From Adineta vaga (taxonomy: Eukaryota; Rotifera), in NCBI GenBank assembly GCA_021613535.1, contig CP075494.1, forward strand, positions 12,524,001 through 12,588,000: a DNA stretch of 64,000 bases. Direction: 5' to 3'. This document shows, in pieces, positions 61,240 through 64,000 of this stretch. A program made the translations under genes and the position numbers. Position 1 is the stretch's first letter; every line of letters starts with the position of its first letter. Below the pieces are notes generated by a model. It did no database searches, was not told the DNA's origin, and was given only the letters and a program-made list of their open reading frames with translations.

Positions 61240-62913
61240 ACAACAACAACAACAACAACAGCAACAGCAAATCATTTGTCCAACTAATTATGATTCACTC
61301 TCTCCAACATCACAATTGAGTCGTGCACCTGGTGCCAATCGACATCAACAATCCATATCACCTTCGATGAATAAAGTTCGCCTCGATCAAAATGGACATA
61401 CAGGTTCATCAACAACTTCATCAACTTCTTCATCACCCTCATCGATAAAACAACAAGCAAATCAGTTTATTCCACCACAACAATTATTTACAACATTAGA
61501 TCAGCAACAGCAGCAACAACGATCACAGCCGTTTGGACCTATTGGATCACATCGTGCGCAAATGCCGACCACAACTGATGTCACATATACTGAAAATCCA
61601 CTTCAAATGAGAACAAAATTTAATCGAACGTTATCGGCAAATAATACTCCGATGTACCAACAAATAGCACAGCCATCCCCGTCGCAACAGCCACCACCAC
61701 CACCGATGATGCTAAACAATCCAGCATATGCAAATATGTCACGGAGTCGATCAAGTCTCAATCCAAGTGCACCTGAATTTCAACATTGTAATCGTGTACC
61801 ACCATTATTTATGTCAACACCGCCATCACAAGCGGCCATGTCCAATGGACCATTATCAGCAAATATTATGAATATTGTTCGGATGATGGAACAAAAACAA
61901 CAGCAACAACAACAACAACAACAGTTATATCCAAATAATACAAATATTCCATTACATCCTTCACAACCACCACCGCCGCCTGCACAGCCAATGGTAGCAC
62001 CACATGTACTGCCATCTCCACATCCAATACAGCAAGCGGATATGGAAGCAATGCAACAGCACTTACAAAAGCAAGCGTTACATTTCTGGCATCAACCTAC
62101 CAATCAACAGCACATGTTGCAACCCCATCAACCACCACCACCACCACCACCTCCGCAACAATCGCTATCAACATTACAAATAGCTAATATTCTCGCATCA
62201 AAAGGACAATTACCACAAGATCCTAATCAAGCAGCAGCATTAGTTGCAGCTTACTATACTAATTTGATGTCGAGAACACAACAACAACCAACTAATATCC
62301 CCATATCGTCGAATGTAAATAAAACTGTTTATGAGACGATCAATACACAACCATCAGCCACTTCAAACAGTGATGATATACCACTAACTGCAGGTAAAAT
62401 TATCAAAGAAACAAAAACCCATCTAGCGTAGATTTGTCTATGACAATGAGATACGAGTTGAGTAACGATACGATTTAGAATTATTTTCCGATTTTTCTTA
62501 GTCGATTCGATCAATGGACAAGTTCAAGCTCAAGTAATTGTCGATCAGAATGTTATCATTGCCAATAGTAATAATTCAACCGGTCCTTCTTCATCATCAT
62601 CATCTTCAACTACTAATATTGATCATAAAATGGTACCAGCTGCAATCGGTAGTGAACGTAAACGTCATGTACCTACATCAAACATGATTGGTTCGATGTC
62701 AGCTACTGGTAACAATGATTGGTCTTCCGTTTCAAAACGTAAGATTATCATTTAATATTCGTGTCTTTTCAAGTTAAATTCCATCTTCTTATTCTTCTTT
62801 TAGAATCATACCCAATCGATCCATACCTACAGCAGCACCAACAGCAACAGCAGCAACAAGTTCCTCTCGCTTCTGAATATCAACAACAACCATTGCGTGA
62901 TTATACGCGCTAA
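53055..62913 (+). CDS. Ankyrin-repeat and KH-domain protein (ANKHD1/ANKRD17/Mask), complete
   Basis: Twenty-nine exons, about 2,702 residues: 53055-53285, 53350-53717, 53791-54026, 54085-54194, 54251-54331, 54383-54476, 54532-54579, 54675-54884, 54954-55001, 55068-55112, 55171-55356, 55402-55560, 55614-55741, 55795-55984, 56060-56206, 56262-56402, 56473-57318, 57380-57814, 57867-58052, 58103-58181, 58239-58263, 58320-58536, 58598-58687, 58742-59058, 59121-59878, 59934-60160, 60234-62393, 62502-62738, 62804-62913. An acidic leader precedes 14 ankyrin repeats (about 200-700); a Ser-rich linker and 10 more repeats follow (about 1187-1540). Next are a Lys/Glu-rich helix and one KH domain with GRNG (about 1745-1815), then a long Ser/Gln/Pro/His-rich tail. 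This is the Mask layout; Mask is a cofactor of Yorkie/YAP and of receptor tyrosine kinase and JAK/STAT signalling. One gene stands for the vertebrate pair. Confidence 0.95.
61205..61270 (+). repeat. Coding (CAT)n(CAA/CAG)n tract: poly-His then poly-Gln
   Basis: Inside exon 27 of the Mask-like gene about 11-12 CAT codons are followed by about 11 CAA/CAG codons. Other Gln runs lie near 61503-61518 and 61897-61923. Such tracts are prone to length change. Confidence 0.9.
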
Positions 62914-63432
62914 AAAAATCTTTCTATTCGATTGAGAATATAATGCATAGATTTATCTCTTATTATTTAAAAGATTTTGTTTGTTTGTTTGTTTTTTATT
63001 CATGCACTCTTCATAACTATGTGTGACACATTGTCTCACTCTCTTGTATTGCTTGTGAGCGTGGTTTTCTCTCACTTTCTCCATTACTTTTGTTTCATTT
63101 TTGCTAACCGATCGTTTACTTTTTTTCTTTTCGTTTTTTTTTGCCCAATTTTATTAGCTCTTTATTCTACAGACGTTTTTCCCGATTTGTTAAAGCAATG
63201 GGTTCTCCCATGTGCCATTCGATTCAGTTCTCTTCGTGTTGAAGACGATATAGCAACAAGTGTCTCTGGCGTTTTTCTTTTTCTTTTTTCGTGTCAACTC
63301 TTTTTTTTTTCTTTTCGATATACATACAAATACATATACAGAAAGTAAAACCTTTCAACTTCTTTCCTATCCTCAGACGTAATATTAATAATAGGTAAGC
63401 AAAACAAACAACGAACAATCTTTTGTCTTTAG
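62914..63432. other. Spacer between Mask-like and TMEM60-like genes
   Basis: Pyrimidine-rich sequence with no supported exon. It ends in AG at 63431-63432 directly before the ATG of the next gene on the same strand. Confidence 0.5.
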
Positions 63433-63846
63433 ATGACTGATGGTTGTTTAAATTGTCGTTTACTTCTTTCATTCACATGTCTCTTAGCTTTTCTCGTTTC
63501 AATTACATTAAAAATTAATCAAACATGGTCACATATTTCATGGCTTTTAATCTTTATTCCAATTTGGTTCTTTAATTGTATATCATTATGTATCATTTTC
63601 TATTTAATTGTCATTAAAAAATGGTTAAAAACAAAAGAAACTTGTTTAAAAATTGTTTATTATCTATTAAGTTTAACTTCATCATGTGCATTTGAAATAC
63701 TTTTATGTGTAAAATTACAATACAAACGAGATATGCCATATTGGATTGTATTTTTACCAATGTGGATATTTATATTTTTGTTATTTAATATTATTACACA
63801 ACAGATGTATCGAACATGTCAGACGACAACGGGAAAAACTTTATGA
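63433..63846 (+). CDS. TMEM60-like four-helix membrane protein
   Basis: A single exon of 137 residues; human TMEM60 has 133. There are four hydrophobic helices: LLLSFTCLLAFLVSITLKI, then WLLIFIPIWFFNCISLCIIF, IVYYLLSLTSSCAFEILLCVKL and YWIVFLPMWIFIFLLF. The LIFIPIWFF and VFLPMWIF pair, with a C-x-K-L between, matches TMEM60 (IFIPVWIF ... CAKLE ... FIPLWAL) of the TMEM185/TMEM60 group. The function is unknown. The start codon directly follows a splice-acceptor sequence. Confidence 0.75.
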   Translation: MTDGCLNCRLLLSFTCLLAFLVSITLKINQTWSHISWLLIFIPIWFFNCISLCIIFYLIVIKKWLKTKETCLKIVYYLLSLTSSCAFEILLCVKLQYKRDMPYWIVFLPMWIFIFLLFNIITQQMYRTCQTTTGKTL

Positions 63847-63981
63847 TCATTTTTATTTGTTTGGAAGATATCATCCTTCAGTGATGACTGTTTGATATCT
63901 CAAGAAACAAACCAACGAATGGATAGACAATTCCATGCAGATGGTGAATATACGTACTTGTATATATACATATATATTTGA

Positions 63982-63987
63982 AATAAA
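63982..63987 (+). terminator. Poly(A) signal of the TMEM60-like gene
   Basis: AATAAA lies 136 bases after the stop codon, close to the window end. Confidence 0.6.
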
Positions 63988-64000
63988 ACTGTTTAAAAAG

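Noticed and set aside
61074-61319. Plus-strand frame rich in Ile and Asn inside exon 27 of the Mask-like gene
   Set aside because: It is the CAT/CAA repeat read in another frame.
61866-62051. Minus-strand Val-rich frame opposite the Mask-like gene
   Set aside because: It is antisense to CAA/CCA repeats and has no independent support.
1-64000. tRNA, rRNA, CRISPR, bacterial operon or viral features
   Set aside because: No box A/box B pair with a cloverleaf, no rRNA-like block, no repeat-spacer array, and no transposase, integrase or reverse-transcriptase frame was seen.

Overview
This window is nuclear DNA from an invertebrate animal. It is strongly AT-rich, nearly every multi-exon gene is cut by GT-AG introns of about 45-70 bases, and the gene set is metazoan: P2X channel, TRAF, NCAM/fasciclin-II-like receptor, cyclin D-like, WDR88-like, ANKHD1/ANKRD17 (Mask). 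AG acceptors just upstream of several start codons, and one intronless acetoacetate-decarboxylase-like gene, would fit a rotifer, most likely a bdelloid. That placement is inference. I see no bacterial, organellar or viral block, no rRNA or tRNA gene and no CRISPR array. Exon models were built by hand from splice signals, reading frame and family similarity, and the summed exon lengths close in frame.

Layout. 1-8.3 kb: SLC46-like transporter (-), P2X receptor (+), an MGC-start protein of unknown role (+), a foldback element, a small hydrophilic protein (+), and a TRAF/MATH protein without a visible RING (-). 8.3-12.0 kb: almost gene-free. 12.0-20.0 kb: NCAM/Fas2-like adhesion receptor (+), DHX33-like helicase (+) and, convergent with it, ABRACL/Costars (-). 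20.0-26.4 kb: sparse, with an acetoacetate-decarboxylase-like gene (-) and a low-complexity protein (+). 26.4-32.2 kb: two unknown membrane proteins (+) and a DBHS RNA-binding protein of the SFPQ/NONO type (+). 33.0-38.3 kb: cyclin D-like (-), a small secreted protein (-), EXOSC10/Rrp6 (+). 40.0-47.6 kb: a small membrane protein (+), a tentative nuclear-receptor LBD-like protein (-), WDR88-like (-). 49.7-51.6 kb: a two-Ig, probably GPI-anchored protein (+) and an unknown protein (-). 53.1-62.9 kb: a complete 29-exon ANKHD1/ANKRD17/Mask gene of about 2,702 residues. 63.4-63.9 kb: a TMEM60-like membrane protein (+).

The genes do not form one pathway. DHX33, EXOSC10 and DBHS proteins all act on RNA; P2X, the Ig proteins, TRAF and the transporter act at or below the cell surface. 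I did not find a clear multi-gene undescribed system. The more interesting signals are structural: a putative poison exon in the DBHS gene, a frame-neutral 90-base exon inside an Ig domain, regularly placed introns in the ankyrin repeats, two foldback elements, a P2X receptor lacking two ATP-contact residues, and an LBD-like protein without a DNA-binding domain nearby.
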